Origin: Paradesertivirga sp965650335
GTDB taxonomy: Bacteria > Bacteroidota > Bacteroidia > Sphingobacteriales > Sphingobacteriaceae
Assembly: GCA_965650335.1 (NCBI GenBank)
Contig: CBFGOI010000052.1
Span: 1 to 31,261, forward strand
Direction: 5' to 3'
DNA length: 31,261 nt
Shown here: positions 1 through 8,086 of the stretch, in pieces
How positions within the stretch are numbered: the first letter of the stretch is position 1
How the letters are laid out: each line of letters begins with the position of its first letter
Notes under the pieces: model-generated
Told to the model about the DNA's origin: nothing
Database searches by the model: none
Seen by the model: the letters and a program-made list of their open reading frames with translations, nothing else
Translations under genes and position numbers: made by a program

Positions 1-638
1 TATTCTTCAGGCCAACGTCTTATCCCCGGTATAGACGATTCTTCAGTAGGTTGACAGCCGACTATCTGAATATCCGGATTCTTCTCTTTTAAAAACATAG
101 AAGTACCCATTATCGTGCCGGTGGTTCCCATGGCACTTACAAAATGAGTTATCGATCCGTTTGTATCCCTCCATATCTCTGGCCCGGTAGTTTTATAATG
201 AGCCATGTAGTTGTCAGGGTTTGAAAACTGGTTCAGTAGAAAATAATCACCGGTAGCACCTTTCTCCTCTGCATAATCACGACAAGTTTCTATATTGTCA
301 AGCAGAGTAACTTGAGCGCCATATGCTTCCATCGTTAACGTTCGTTCGCGGGTAGAACTCGAAGGCATAACCAGCTCAATTTCTAAGTCGAAAAGCCGGG
401 CAATCATAGCCAAAGCGATTCCTGTATTGCCACTGGTTGCTTCAACCAATTTAGTACCGGCTTTAATATCGCCTCGCTCCAGAGCACTTTGAATCATGTT
501 AAAAGCAGGACGATCTTTAACACTACCGGCCGGGTTATTACCTTCCAGTTTGGCAAAAATCTTAACACCTGGAGTTGGACTTAATCTCTGCAATTCGACA
601 AGCGGAGTATTCCCTATGAAATCAATTAAAGTAGCCAT
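1..638 (-). CDS. cysM: Cysteine synthase (O-acetylserine sulfhydrylase, CysM/CysK family), 3' end outside the window
   Basis: A PLP-dependent enzyme that replaces the acetyl group of O-acetylserine with sulfide (or thiosulfate) to give cysteine in the cytoplasm. Translation of the minus strand gives about 212 residues before the window edge, roughly the first 70% of a family of about 290-310 residues. The N-terminus reads MATLIDFIGNTPLVEL. The PLP lysine motif is NNPAGSVKDR, with the Schiff-base lysine at K41. The substrate loop EATSGNTGIALA and the glycine-rich phosphate loop SAMGTTGTIMGT follow. The ATG overlaps the stop codon of the upstream serine acetyltransferase gene by one base (TAATG), so the two are translationally coupled and make consecutive steps of cysteine synthesis. 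CysM rather than CysK is my choice from the overall motif wording; substrate preference cannot be settled from sequence alone. Confidence 0.93.
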   Translation of the reverse strand, partial: MATLIDFIGNTPLVELQRLSPTPGVKIFAKLEGNNPAGSVKDRPAFNMIQSALERGDIKAGTKLVEATSGNTGIALAMIARLFDLEIELVMPSSSTRERTLTMEAYGAQVTLLDNIETCRDYAEEKGATGDYFLLNQFSNPDNYMAHYKTTGPEIWRDTNGSITHFVSAMGTTGTIMGTSMFLKEKNPDIQIVGCQPTEESSIPGIRRWPEE

Positions 639-1450
639 TAACTATTCACCTGCCTTTCTACCACTTTAGATTTTGATTCATGATAAACTGTTGAATATGG
701 CGCAACGCTTTTTGTTAGCCATACGTTTCCGCCAATAATACTATTATGACCGATAACTGTTTCGCCTCCTAAAATGGTAGCGCCCGAGTAAATTACCACG
801 TTATCCTCAACCGTCGGGTGCCGCTTAAATGAAGCCATACTTTTATCAACACTCAAGGCTCCTAAAGTAACTCCCTGATAAAATTTTACGTGATTACCGA
901 TCTTTGCCGTCTCGCCGATTACAATTCCGGTGCCATGATCAATATACAGGTACTCCCCTATTTCTGCTCCGGGGTGAATGTCAATACCCGTCTTAGAGTG
1001 GGCATGCTCCGTTAAAATCCGTGGAATTAAGGGAATATCAAGCTTTAATAAAGCATGGGCCAACCTGTAAAAAGATATTGCAAAAAATCCGGGATAAGCC
1101 CTGATGATCTCAAATTCACTTTTTGCAGCAGGATCACCTGTTAAGATTGCCTGGATATCGGTGTTCAGCAAGGCATATAGCTGAGGCAACTCATCAAAAA
1201 AAATCTTTGCCTTCTCTTCGTTATTACAATCCTGGCAAGCTTTTGTCGCTTTCATAATCTTGCAAAGCTCCGCTTGAAGCAATAAAAGCTCGCTTTCGAT
1301 TTCCTGTAAGGATAAAAATATCTGCTTGGATTGTTCGGGATACAAAATCCTGATAAGTTTTGTTGCCCAGCCTGCAATCTCCTTATTCGACGGAACCGCT
1401 TCTATATGCTGATGCTTATCAAAAATGTGCTGAAAAAATTCTTTATTCAT
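638..1450 (-). CDS. cysE: Serine O-acetyltransferase
   Basis: Transfers acetyl from acetyl-CoA to L-serine, making the O-acetylserine used by the adjacent cysteine synthase. The 270-residue protein has a helical N-terminal half (about 1-140) and a C-terminal left-handed beta-helix of hexapeptide repeats (about 150-265). Catalytic-site motifs visible are GIDIHPGAEIG (D157, H159) and YIDHGTGIVIGETA (D171, H172), followed by the hexapeptide turns KIGNHVKFYQGVTLGAL. The long N-terminal domain resembles the EpsC-type enzymes annotated in Bacteroidota. It is the first gene of a two-gene leftward unit and shares one base with cysM. Unlike enteric CysE, no long C-terminal tail beyond the beta-helix is obvious, so I make no claim on complex formation or feedback inhibition. 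Start chosen at the first ATG. Confidence 0.95.
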   Translation of the reverse strand: MNKEFFQHIFDKHQHIEAVPSNKEIAGWATKLIRILYPEQSKQIFLSLQEIESELLLLQAELCKIMKATKACQDCNNEEKAKIFFDELPQLYALLNTDIQAILTGDPAAKSEFEIIRAYPGFFAISFYRLAHALLKLDIPLIPRILTEHAHSKTGIDIHPGAEIGEYLYIDHGTGIVIGETAKIGNHVKFYQGVTLGALSVDKSMASFKRHPTVEDNVVIYSGATILGGETVIGHNSIIGGNVWLTKSVAPYSTVYHESKSKVVERQVNS

Positions 1451-1630
1451 TGAAAAAAGCTGAATTAATTATGGCAACTAAAGATTTTGCTAATATAAGA
1501 TTAACACTTTACTAAATCTATTTCTCAAGCTTCAGCTTAGTAAATGTGTTATTTAAATGAAATTACAAAAGTCTGCAAGCATCGATTGGCGATGATAAGA
1601 TTGGAAAAACTGAAATATTCATAACGTAAA

Positions 1631-1655
1631 AAGCCCGGATATTAAATCCAGGCTT
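1631..1655 (-). terminator. Hairpin terminator for the small gene to its right
   Basis: AAGCCCGGAT at 1631-1640 pairs with ATCCAGGCTT at 1646-1655 (10 positions, one C-A mismatch, loop attaa). Read on the minus strand it is followed by a run of five T, as expected for an intrinsic terminator of the leftward gene ending at 1680. Confidence 0.7.
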
Positions 1656-1679
1656 ATTGTGTAATACTTTCAATAAATC

Positions 1680-1910
1680 TTAATAAGGCGGGTTTTCTGT
1701 CTGAACAGGATTTGCCTGATTTTGAGTGGATGTACTTTGATTAAATTGACCTTTTAATTGATCAGTATATTGTTTGGCTTTATCCATCCACTCTGGCGCT
1801 TTATCACTTAGGTCGTCTATCAAAGATCTTCCATTTTCTCTTTTTTTAGTTGCGTAATTTACGCCCGCGGCTACCGCAGCGCCAAAAACCAAATATTTTA
1901 ATAAGCTCAT
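1680..1910 (-). CDS. Small YtxH-like membrane-anchored protein
   Basis: A 76-residue protein from the ATG at 1910. The open frame extends further upstream to 2027, but that part overlaps the divergent gene and has no sign of being coding, whereas MSLLKYLVFGAAVAAGVNYA is a typical start. One short hydrophobic segment (about residues 3-17) rich in alanine and glycine is followed by a basic stop, then a polar helical stretch with SDKAPEWMDKAKQYTDQL and a Q/N/P-rich tail. This layout matches small YtxH-type or general-stress membrane proteins common in Bacteroidota. The function is unknown. A hairpin terminator lies 25 bp past its stop. Confidence 0.65.
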   Translation of the reverse strand: MSLLKYLVFGAAVAAGVNYATKKRENGRSLIDDLSDKAPEWMDKAKQYTDQLKGQFNQSTSTQNQANPVQTENPPY

Positions 1911-2006
1911 TTTATATATTTTTAAATTCGATAGAATAAAAGCAATTACTGTTCCAATGTCCCTGTATTCAATCGACAATCTATTTATCTTTTTTAAATT
2001 GCCCCC

Positions 2007-2651
2007 ATGAAAAACAATATTGAACAAACAGTTGAATTTGTTAAAGAGTCTCTAAAAAATGCAGAAGGCGGGCACGATTGGTGGCATGTTTATAGAGTAT
2101 GGCAAACGGCAAAAACAATCGGTGAAAAGGAAGAGGTCAACATGGAAGTGGTTGAACTTGCGGCTCTTTTACATGATATCGCGGACTCAAAATTTCACGG
2201 TGGAGATGAAGAAATCGGACCTCAAAAAGCTGCCGATTTTTTAAGGAATATCTCGGTTGACCTGGAAACAGTGCAGCATGTTCAGGAAATAATCCGAAAC
2301 ATCTCTTACAAGACCAGCTTTGAACAAACGTCTTTTAACTCTAAGGAACTTGAAGTAGTGCAGGATGCAGATCGCCTCGATGCTATCGGCGCCATGGGTA
2401 TTGCACGTGCTTTTAGTTATGGCGGGTTCAAACAAAGGGAATTTTATAATCCGGGCATTCCGCCAAACTTGAACATGAGCAAAGAGGAATATAAAAAAAG
2501 CAGTGCGCCCACAATCAACCATTTTTATGAAAAGCTGCTGTTGCTAAAAGATAAAATGAACACCACAGCCGGAAGAGAAATGGCATTGCAAAGGCATTTA
2601 TTTATGGAAACATTTTTAGAGCAATTCTATGCTGAATGGCACGGAAAATAA
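2007..2651 (+). CDS. HD-domain phosphohydrolase
   Basis: A 214-residue cytoplasmic metal-dependent phosphohydrolase of the HD superfamily, YedJ-like in pattern. The metal-ligand series is visible: GHDWWHVYRV near residues 22-31 (H27), LLHDIADSKF with the HD pair at H56-D57, and the late aspartate in QDADRLDAIGAMGIARAF (D120/D122). The WWH and DADRLDAIGA wording is characteristic of this uncharacterised subgroup, whose natural substrate is not firmly established; nucleotides or phosphoesters are plausible. It is transcribed divergently from the small YtxH-like gene with a 96-bp gap and is probably monocistronic. Confidence 0.88.
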   Translation: MKNNIEQTVEFVKESLKNAEGGHDWWHVYRVWQTAKTIGEKEEVNMEVVELAALLHDIADSKFHGGDEEIGPQKAADFLRNISVDLETVQHVQEIIRNISYKTSFEQTSFNSKELEVVQDADRLDAIGAMGIARAFSYGGFKQREFYNPGIPPNLNMSKEEYKKSSAPTINHFYEKLLLLKDKMNTTAGREMALQRHLFMETFLEQFYAEWHGK

Positions 2652-2912
2652 CAGAATACCTGCATTCCCATCAAAATTTCGGGCTGTCATCTGCCAGCCG
2701 TTTCTTCTTACTTTTAGGAAACTAAAAAAACATTCCCTTTTCCCTGCTGACATAGGGTTGTCAAAAATCCCTTTTTCTTTGAACCGACAAATTTCTGTAA
2801 CAAGCAAAAGGGAAATATTGTCTTATCTCAAGAAATTTGAAATTAATTTAAAATGTTTTCTTCGGTGGTTCGTCTTCCGAATAAAACAAAGGATATTTTG
2901 CTTAGCATAGTA

Positions 2913-3461
2913 ATGCCCGAAGAGAAAAACAACTACCTTCTGAAGTCGATTAAAGAATACAGTAAAGGGTTGTTAGGATTTATCCGGAAACGGGTGAAAA
3001 ATGATGCTGATGCGGAAGATATTTTGCAAGACGTGTGGTATCAATTGAGCTCGGTTATTAACTCTGAACCTATTGAACAAACAGGTGCATGGCTTTATAG
3101 GGTTGCGCGAAATAAAATTATCGATAAATACAAAAAGAAAACAGAAGTCCGCCTTGATGATAGTCTTACCGACGAAGACGATAATCTGGATTTAAAGGCC
3201 TTTTTGTTGATTGAAGATAAAACCCCCGAAACGGAATTTTTGCGCAACATGTTTTGGGAACAACTATTTCTGGCGCTCGAAGAATTACCTGCGGAACAAA
3301 AGGAAGTTTTCATTTTACATGAAATGGATGATATCCCTTTTCAGGAGATTGCCGACAGAACAGGCCAGAATATAAGCACCCTGATATCACGAAAACGATA
3401 TGCTGTACTTCACTTACGCAAACGTTTAGAACAACTATATAAAGAAATTACACAGAATTAA
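2913..3461 (+). CDS. ECF-type RNA polymerase sigma factor (sigma-70 family)
   Basis: A 182-residue alternative sigma factor, counting from the ATG at 2913 (MPEEKNNYLLKS). The frame also has an upstream ATG at 2853 giving 20 more residues, but the sigma fold starts just after the chosen methionine. Region 2 spans about residues 15-85, with NDADAEDILQDVWYQL, GAWLYRVARNKIID and KYKKK. An acidic linker DEDDNLDL follows. Region 4 is about 120-175, with LEELPAEQKEVFILHEMDDI and the helix-turn-helix FQEIADRTGQNISTLISRKR. Regions 1 and 3 are missing, as in ECF factors. It heads a three-gene unit: the next start is 11 bp downstream. A membrane partner encoded next suggests control from the envelope, but no zinc anti-sigma motif (HxxxCxxC) is seen there. 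Confidence 0.9.
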   Translation: MPEEKNNYLLKSIKEYSKGLLGFIRKRVKNDADAEDILQDVWYQLSSVINSEPIEQTGAWLYRVARNKIIDKYKKKTEVRLDDSLTDEDDNLDLKAFLLIEDKTPETEFLRNMFWEQLFLALEELPAEQKEVFILHEMDDIPFQEIADRTGQNISTLISRKRYAVLHLRKRLEQLYKEITQN

Positions 3462-3471
3462 TTCGATAAAC

Positions 3472-3816
3472 ATGAAAAAGATATTTTATAAAGGACGATT
3501 TGTATTTATCCCTGTAGCGATTGCAGCCTTCCTCTCGTTAATAAGCTTAATTGTAATGATGCTATGGAACAACCTGCTACCAGAAATAATGAATGTTAGA
3601 ACAATTACATTTTGGCAGGCTATGGGCATTTTTATTTTATCCAAGATTCTGTTCGGTTTTGGAAAGGGAGGTAAAATGGGACCCGGATGGATGAAACATA
3701 AATGTGAAAACATGACACCTGAAGATCGCGAAAAGTTCAGAGCCGAAATGAAGGCACGGATGTGTGGCTGGAATAAAAAGCATTCAGACGATGATAATGA
3801 CCTGATTAAAAATTAA
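3472..3816 (+). CDS. Small two-helix membrane protein linked to the sigma factor
   Basis: A 114-residue protein. Two hydrophobic segments are visible, about residues 9-34 (FVFIPVAIAAFLSLISLIVM) and about 45-63 (FWQAMGIFILSKILFGF). A glycine/lysine-rich bridge (GKGGKMGPGWMKHKC) and a charged C-terminal tail of about 45 residues with TPEDREKFRAEMKARMCGW follow. The tail has two cysteines and several histidines and methionines and ends in an acidic run, so metal or redox sensing is conceivable. It sits 11 bp after the sigma gene and 13-34 bp before the next small gene, so the three are very likely co-transcribed. By position it may regulate the sigma factor, but it shows no recognised anti-sigma domain. 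Confidence 0.75.
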   Translation: MKKIFYKGRFVFIPVAIAAFLSLISLIVMMLWNNLLPEIMNVRTITFWQAMGIFILSKILFGFGKGGKMGPGWMKHKCENMTPEDREKFRAEMKARMCGWNKKHSDDDNDLIKN

Positions 3817-3849
3817 ATAGCTAAACTCATGATTTTAAGAAGTGGATTT

Positions 3850-4065
3850 ATGAACATATTGGTATTTAAAACGAGCATTACTGCGCACGAGCAAATTATG
3901 CAGGTAAGCCCTTTACTGGATGCAGTACCCACCATTAAACACTGGAATTTTGATTTGGATGATTGTGACAACATCCTTCGAATCGTGTCCAATAATCTGG
4001 ATCCTGAATCAATCGAATCTCTTTTAGAAACCGCAGGATTTGATTGCCAGGAACTGGCTGATTAA
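3850..4065 (+). CDS. Small heavy-metal-associated-domain-like protein lacking the CxxC motif
   Basis: A 71-residue protein from the ATG at 3850 (MNILVFKTSI); an ATG seven codons upstream at 3829 is possible, but AAGAAG precedes the chosen start by about 7 nt. The pattern MNILVFKTSI, then a short helix with HEQIMQVSPLLDAVPTIKHW, a strand NFDLDDCDNILRIVS and a second helix IESLLETAGFDCQEL matches the beta-alpha-beta-beta-alpha-beta ferredoxin-like fold of HMA metal chaperones. The metal-binding GMTCxxC loop is replaced by TSITAHEQI, so copper binding by the usual site is not expected. It is the third gene of the sigma-factor unit, followed at once by a perfect hairpin. Role unknown. Confidence 0.7.
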   Translation: MNILVFKTSITAHEQIMQVSPLLDAVPTIKHWNFDLDDCDNILRIVSNNLDPESIESLLETAGFDCQELAD

Positions 4066-4073
4066 AAAACAGC

Positions 4074-4112
4074 CCGTTATCATTGATTTTTTTGAAAACT
4101 CAATGATAACGG
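4074..4112 (+). terminator. Perfect 13-bp hairpin after the sigma-factor unit
   Basis: CCGTTATCATTGA at 4074-4086 is exactly complementary to TCAATGATAACGG at 4100-4112, with a 13-nt loop rich in T and A. It begins 8 bp after the stop of the preceding gene. No downstream T-run is present, so it could terminate by another route or act as an RNA-stabilising element. Confidence 0.65.
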
Positions 4113-4127
4113 ACAATCTCTATTGTC
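4112..4127 (+). other. Second small hairpin directly abutting the terminator
   Basis: GACAAT at 4112-4117 pairs perfectly with ATTGTC at 4122-4127 around the tetraloop ctct. It starts on the last base of the 13-bp hairpin and ends 70 bp before the glycosidase start, so it may be an operator or part of a tandem RNA structure. Confidence 0.4.
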
Positions 4128-4197
4128 TCAATGAAGATTTGCTCGCACTTAATAAAACAATATCTTAGTGGCTTATAAGCGCCCCTGGATATTAACA

Positions 4198-6537
4198 ATG
4201 AGAAAATATATTCTTTCTGCAGTCATACTGTTTTTTATTCTATCTAACACTTATTCACAGCAAACTAAAGGCACATTCTCGCTCGGCAATAAAGAGTTTC
4301 TTTTAAACGGAAAACCGTTCATCATCCGGGCAGCCGAACTGCATTATCCTCGCATACCAAAAGAATACTGGGAACATCGAATACAGTTGAGTAAAGCCAT
4401 GGGGATGAATACCGTATGTATTTACCTGTTTTGGAACCTACACGAACAACAACCGGGAGTATTTGATTTTACAGGCCAGAATAATGTCGCCGAATTTGTA
4501 AAGCTGGTTCAAAAGAACGGCATGTACTGTATCGTGCGGCCGGGGCCCTATGTTTGCGCCGAATGGGACATGGGCGGTTTACCCTGGTGGTTATTGAAGA
4601 AAAAAGACATCCAGGTGAGAACTCTAAAAGATCCTTATTTTATCGATCGTACTAAAAAGTTTTTGACCGAAGCCGCTAAACAACTTGCGCCGCTACAGAT
4701 TCAGAATGGCGGCAACATCATTATGGTTCAGGTGGAAAATGAATATGCCAGTTTTGGTAATGAACAAGCCTATATGGAAGCTACCCGCGATGCCGTGCGT
4801 CAGGCGGGATTTGATAAAGTGCAGCTTTTCAGATGTGATTGGTCGTCAAACTTTAATAAGTATAAATTGGATGGTGTAGCAACCGCCTTAAATTTTGGTG
4901 CTGGTTCCAATATTGACAATCAGTTTAAAACATTTAAAGACTTATATCCTGATGCCCCCCTAATGTGCAGCGAATATTGGTCTGGCTGGTTTGACCACTG
5001 GGGGCGCCCGCACGAAACGCGGTCTGTAAGCAGTTTTATCGGCAGCATGAAAGACATGATGGATCGAAAGATCTCTTTCAGTTTGTACATGGCCCACGGT
5101 GGAACTTCTTTCGGCCAATGGGGCGGTGCCAATGCCCCGCCATATTCTGCCATGGCAACCTCATATGATTATAATGCTCCGATTGGAGAGCAGGGGAATA
5201 CTACCGAAAAGTTTTTTGCTGTACGCGATCTGCTTAAGAACTATCTCTTGCCCGGTGAAACACTGGCCGATATCCCCAAACCGGTAATGCCGATAATAGA
5301 AATTCCGAAATTTGAACTAAAAGAAAGTGCCAGTTTGTTCGACAACCTTCCCAAACCCAAAAAAAGCGAAAAGATCCAGCCAATGGAAAATTTCGACCAG
5401 GGATGGGGACGAATTCTTTATCGCACAAATCTGCCAGCTTCTGCATCGAAACAGAAACTTGTGATCACAGAAGTGCATGACTGGGCTGTAGTTTTTATTA
5501 ATGGCAAACAAATTGGAAAGCTGGATCGCCGTAGAGGTGATAATACGGTGGAGCTACCAGCCTTCAAATCTACTGCCAGATTGGATATTCTTGTCGAAGC
5601 AACAGGTCGTGTAAATTACGGAAAGGCAATAATCGACAGGAAAGGAATCACGGAAAAAGTGGAATTAAGTAATGGTAAAAACCTAAGCGAAATCAAAGAC
5701 TGGCTGGTTTATAATTTCCCTGTTGATTATAAATTTCAACGTGCAATGAAGTTTAAAGCCGGGAAAATTAATGGCCCCGGGTGGTATAAAGGAAACTTTA
5801 CCCTGAATAAACCAGGTGATACTTTTTTAGACGTAAGCAGGTGGGGTAAAGGCATGGTTTGGGTAAATGGATATAATGTGGGAAGATTCTGGAAAATCGG
5901 ACCTCAGCAAACTTTATATATTCCCGGCGCATGGCTTAAACCAGGCAAAAATGAAGTAATTATTTTAGATGTAGACCAGCCATCGGCAGTTGTTGTTGCC
6001 GGATTAAACGCACCAATTCTTGATCAAATAATTCCTGACGCTTCTCTTCTAAGCAGAAAAAAAGGCCAAACTTTGAACCTGAGTGCTGAAACTCCCACGT
6101 TTAGTGGCTCCTTTTCCCCTGGCGAAGGATTTAAGGACGTGAATTTTGACCAAACAATTCAGGGCCGATATTTCTGTTTAGAAGCCTTAAGCTCGCAAGA
6201 CGCGAAAGATGATTTAACCACCGTTGCAGAACTCGAACTTATAGGTGAAGACGGTTCCACTCTTTCGCGCCTGAACTGGAAAGTTGTGTATGCCGACAGT
6301 GAGGAAACAACAGCATCAAACAGCTCTGCCGACAAAGTTTTCGACTTGCAGGAATCCACTTTCTGGCAAAGCCAGTCTGTTGGTGGCCGTCCAAAACATC
6401 CGCATCAGATCGTTTTGGATTTAGGAGAAATCAAAAAAATAAAAGGATTCAGGTATTTACCGCGTTCGGACAAAAAAACTGCCGGTATGATTAAAGACTA
6501 CCGGGTATTTTTCAAAACTACGGAGTTCAGATTGTAG
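4198..6537 (+). CDS. Secreted GH35 beta-galactosidase with C-terminal discoidin-like domain
   Basis: A 779-residue enzyme from the ATG at 4198; the frame is open from a GTG at 4168, but the ATG begins a clear signal peptide (MRKYILSAVILFFILSNTYS, cut before QQ). It hydrolyses terminal beta-galactosyl residues and is predicted to act in the periplasm or at the cell surface. The GH35 barrel fills about residues 25-350: the substrate site RPGPYVCAEWDMGGLPWWL, the acid/base motif VQVENEYASFG (E182) and the nucleophile motif LMCSEYWSGWFDHWG (E259). A jelly-roll region with GWYKGNFTL and WGKGMVWVNGYNVGRFW follows at about 530-620. The last 130 residues (ARYFCLEALSS-type strand, then LNWKVVYADSEE, FWQSQS, HQIVLDLGE, GFRYLPR) look like an F5/8 type C carbohydrate-binding fold. 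No SusC/SusD genes are adjacent, so it is not in a classic polysaccharide utilisation locus. Confidence 0.93.
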   Translation: MRKYILSAVILFFILSNTYSQQTKGTFSLGNKEFLLNGKPFIIRAAELHYPRIPKEYWEHRIQLSKAMGMNTVCIYLFWNLHEQQPGVFDFTGQNNVAEFVKLVQKNGMYCIVRPGPYVCAEWDMGGLPWWLLKKKDIQVRTLKDPYFIDRTKKFLTEAAKQLAPLQIQNGGNIIMVQVENEYASFGNEQAYMEATRDAVRQAGFDKVQLFRCDWSSNFNKYKLDGVATALNFGAGSNIDNQFKTFKDLYPDAPLMCSEYWSGWFDHWGRPHETRSVSSFIGSMKDMMDRKISFSLYMAHGGTSFGQWGGANAPPYSAMATSYDYNAPIGEQGNTTEKFFAVRDLLKNYLLPGETLADIPKPVMPIIEIPKFELKESASLFDNLPKPKKSEKIQPMENFDQGWGRILYRTNLPASASKQKLVITEVHDWAVVFINGKQIGKLDRRRGDNTVELPAFKSTARLDILVEATGRVNYGKAIIDRKGITEKVELSNGKNLSEIKDWLVYNFPVDYKFQRAMKFKAGKINGPGWYKGNFTLNKPGDTFLDVSRWGKGMVWVNGYNVGRFWKIGPQQTLYIPGAWLKPGKNEVIILDVDQPSAVVVAGLNAPILDQIIPDASLLSRKKGQTLNLSAETPTFSGSFSPGEGFKDVNFDQTIQGRYFCLEALSSQDAKDDLTTVAELELIGEDGSTLSRLNWKVVYADSEETTASNSSADKVFDLQESTFWQSQSVGGRPKHPHQIVLDLGEIKKIKGFRYLPRSDKKTAGMIKDYRVFFKTTEFRL

Positions 6538-6715
6538 CGAGACAGTTAGTGATTAAGCTTTGATTTCATCCAATATGTGGTAAGCGTACTAAAAGGAAAA
6601 ATATTAGGCAAATGTCGCAACATTTATATCGATTCTAACGTACTGGTTCTTAGAAACTAATCATAACCAATAGGTATTGGCTCGTAATTTGTTAGATTAT
6701 AAAACACACGCGACA

Positions 6716-6931
6716 ATGATGGAAAAGATATTATCAGAAACAGATTCTCAACATCTGGTCAAAATGCTTACAGATGTTGACAGGGCAGAGATTAAACGTG
6801 ACAAAGTACGTTTTGGAGAATACTTTATAGGAGAGGAAGATCACCGTTGCTTTAGAGTAAATCCGATAAATGTAATAGATGTAGAAGGCAGCTTGAAAAG
6901 GGCCAATTTCAACGCAATAACGTTTATTTAG
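6716..6931 (+). CDS. Hypothetical small protein
   Basis: A 71-residue frame from the ATG at 6716 (MMEKILSETDSQHLVKML). The frame continues upstream to a TTG at 6677, but no better start is visible. The protein is hydrophilic with a central KRDKVRFGEYFIGEEDHRCF segment; there is no signal peptide, membrane segment or recognised motif. It is isolated between the glycosidase and the dehydrogenase, with about 180 bp non-coding on each side. Coding status is uncertain. Confidence 0.4.
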   Translation: MMEKILSETDSQHLVKMLTDVDRAEIKRDKVRFGEYFIGEEDHRCFRVNPINVIDVEGSLKRANFNAITFI

Positions 6932-6943
6932 CAGGAGGACTTT

Positions 6944-6975
6944 GCTTCAGTACCACAAACTTAGTGGGGTGAAGC
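6944..6975 (+). terminator. Interrupted hairpin after the hypothetical gene
   Basis: GCTTCA at 6944-6949 pairs with TGAAGC at 6970-6975, and CCAC at 6953-6956 pairs with GTGG at 6964-6967, with a 7-nt loop and a small internal loop. It lies 12 bp past the stop codon. No strong T-run follows. Confidence 0.4.
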
Positions 6976-7178
6976 GAACTAACCTAACTGCCATTTTAGA
7001 TTTCCAATCAGGGAGATATACGAAGTCTTGCTGATTAAAAATTCTCACAAAAAATGCCCCGCTTATAACTTAACTTCTAAAAGCTTAAGCGACATAGTAT
7101 GTCAAGGGTAGCCCAATGAGCCTTTGGGCATCGTTAATCTTTACAAATCAAATCACCTTTTTTTATGTTCTTTGTGAT

Positions 7179-8021
7179 ATGATAAAATCACATAGAGTAT
7201 GGTTTATTACTGGAGTATCCGGAGGTTTGGGCCGGGCTCTTGCGAAAGAAGTTGCCCTCGGCGGAGATATTGTTATCGGCACCCTTAGAAAGCAAGACCA
7301 AATTGCTGACTTTGATTTACTTGTGCCTGAAAAAACATTCGGAGTATTACTCGATGTTACCCAACAATTACAATTCGAAAGAGTACTAAACACGGCAACT
7401 CTAAATTTCGGCCCCATCGATGTGCTGGTCAATAATGCTGGCTATGGTTTATTCGGGGCGATAGAAGAAGTCAGCATGGAAGAGGCAAGGCAGCAAATGG
7501 AAACCAATTTCTTCGGTGCACTTGGCCTTACTCAGGCAATATTGCCTTTAATGCGGGAACAAAAGTCAGGGCATATTATTCAAATCTCCTCTATGGCTGG
7601 ATTTAGGGCTTTACCCGGAATGGGATTGTACAATGCCAGTAAATTCGCACTCGAAGGTTTTAGTGAAGCGCTGGCTTTAGAGACTAAACATCTAAACATT
7701 AAAGTGACCATTGTAGAACCCGGACCATTTCGTACCAGTTGGGCCGGCGACTCTTCCGTACGTTCGGAGAAAATATTAGAGGATTATTCTGATACCGCAG
7801 GCAGCAGAATTTCTACCATTCAAGGTTACTCTGGTCAGCAGCCAGGCGATCCATCAAAAGCAGCAAAGGCAATCATTAAAGCGGTAAATAGCGATAATCC
7901 ACCATTGAGATTACCTCTGGGCCCAGTAGCAATTGAAGCTATCCGGAAAAAAATAATCTCGGTAGAGGAAGAAATTGACGAATGGGAAAAAATTGCAATG
8001 GAAACATCTTTTGATGATTAA
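7179..8021 (+). CDS. Short-chain dehydrogenase/reductase
   Basis: A 280-residue NAD(P)-dependent oxidoreductase of the classical SDR type, from the ATG at 7179 (MIKSHRVWFITGVSGG). An upstream ATG at 7116 would add 21 hydrophobic residues without SDR character, so I prefer the internal start. Cofactor loop TGVSGGLG at residues 11-18; structural motif NNAGYG at 85-90; catalytic serine in IQISSMAG (S137/S138); active-site YNASK with Y151 and K155; and the PGPFRTSW loop after strand six. The substrate cannot be predicted. The gene stands alone, with a 64-bp gap to the next gene. Confidence 0.92.
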   Translation: MIKSHRVWFITGVSGGLGRALAKEVALGGDIVIGTLRKQDQIADFDLLVPEKTFGVLLDVTQQLQFERVLNTATLNFGPIDVLVNNAGYGLFGAIEEVSMEEARQQMETNFFGALGLTQAILPLMREQKSGHIIQISSMAGFRALPGMGLYNASKFALEGFSEALALETKHLNIKVTIVEPGPFRTSWAGDSSVRSEKILEDYSDTAGSRISTIQGYSGQQPGDPSKAAKAIIKAVNSDNPPLRLPLGPVAIEAIRKKIISVEEEIDEWEKIAMETSFDD

Positions 8022-8086
8022 CAATTTCCCTGTATATTACCTATCAAGCTTATGTCCTGAATCATAAATCCTTAAACCATACAATT

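Noticed and set aside
1911..2027. The upstream part of the YtxH-like frame
   Set aside because: It would overlap the divergent hydrolase start, and the internal ATG at 1910 gives a typical membrane-anchor start.
2629..2910. A 93-codon frame between the HD hydrolase and the sigma factor
   Set aside because: It overlaps the ends of both real genes in other frames, lacks any motif and is F/K/L-rich, as expected for translated A/T-rich spacer.
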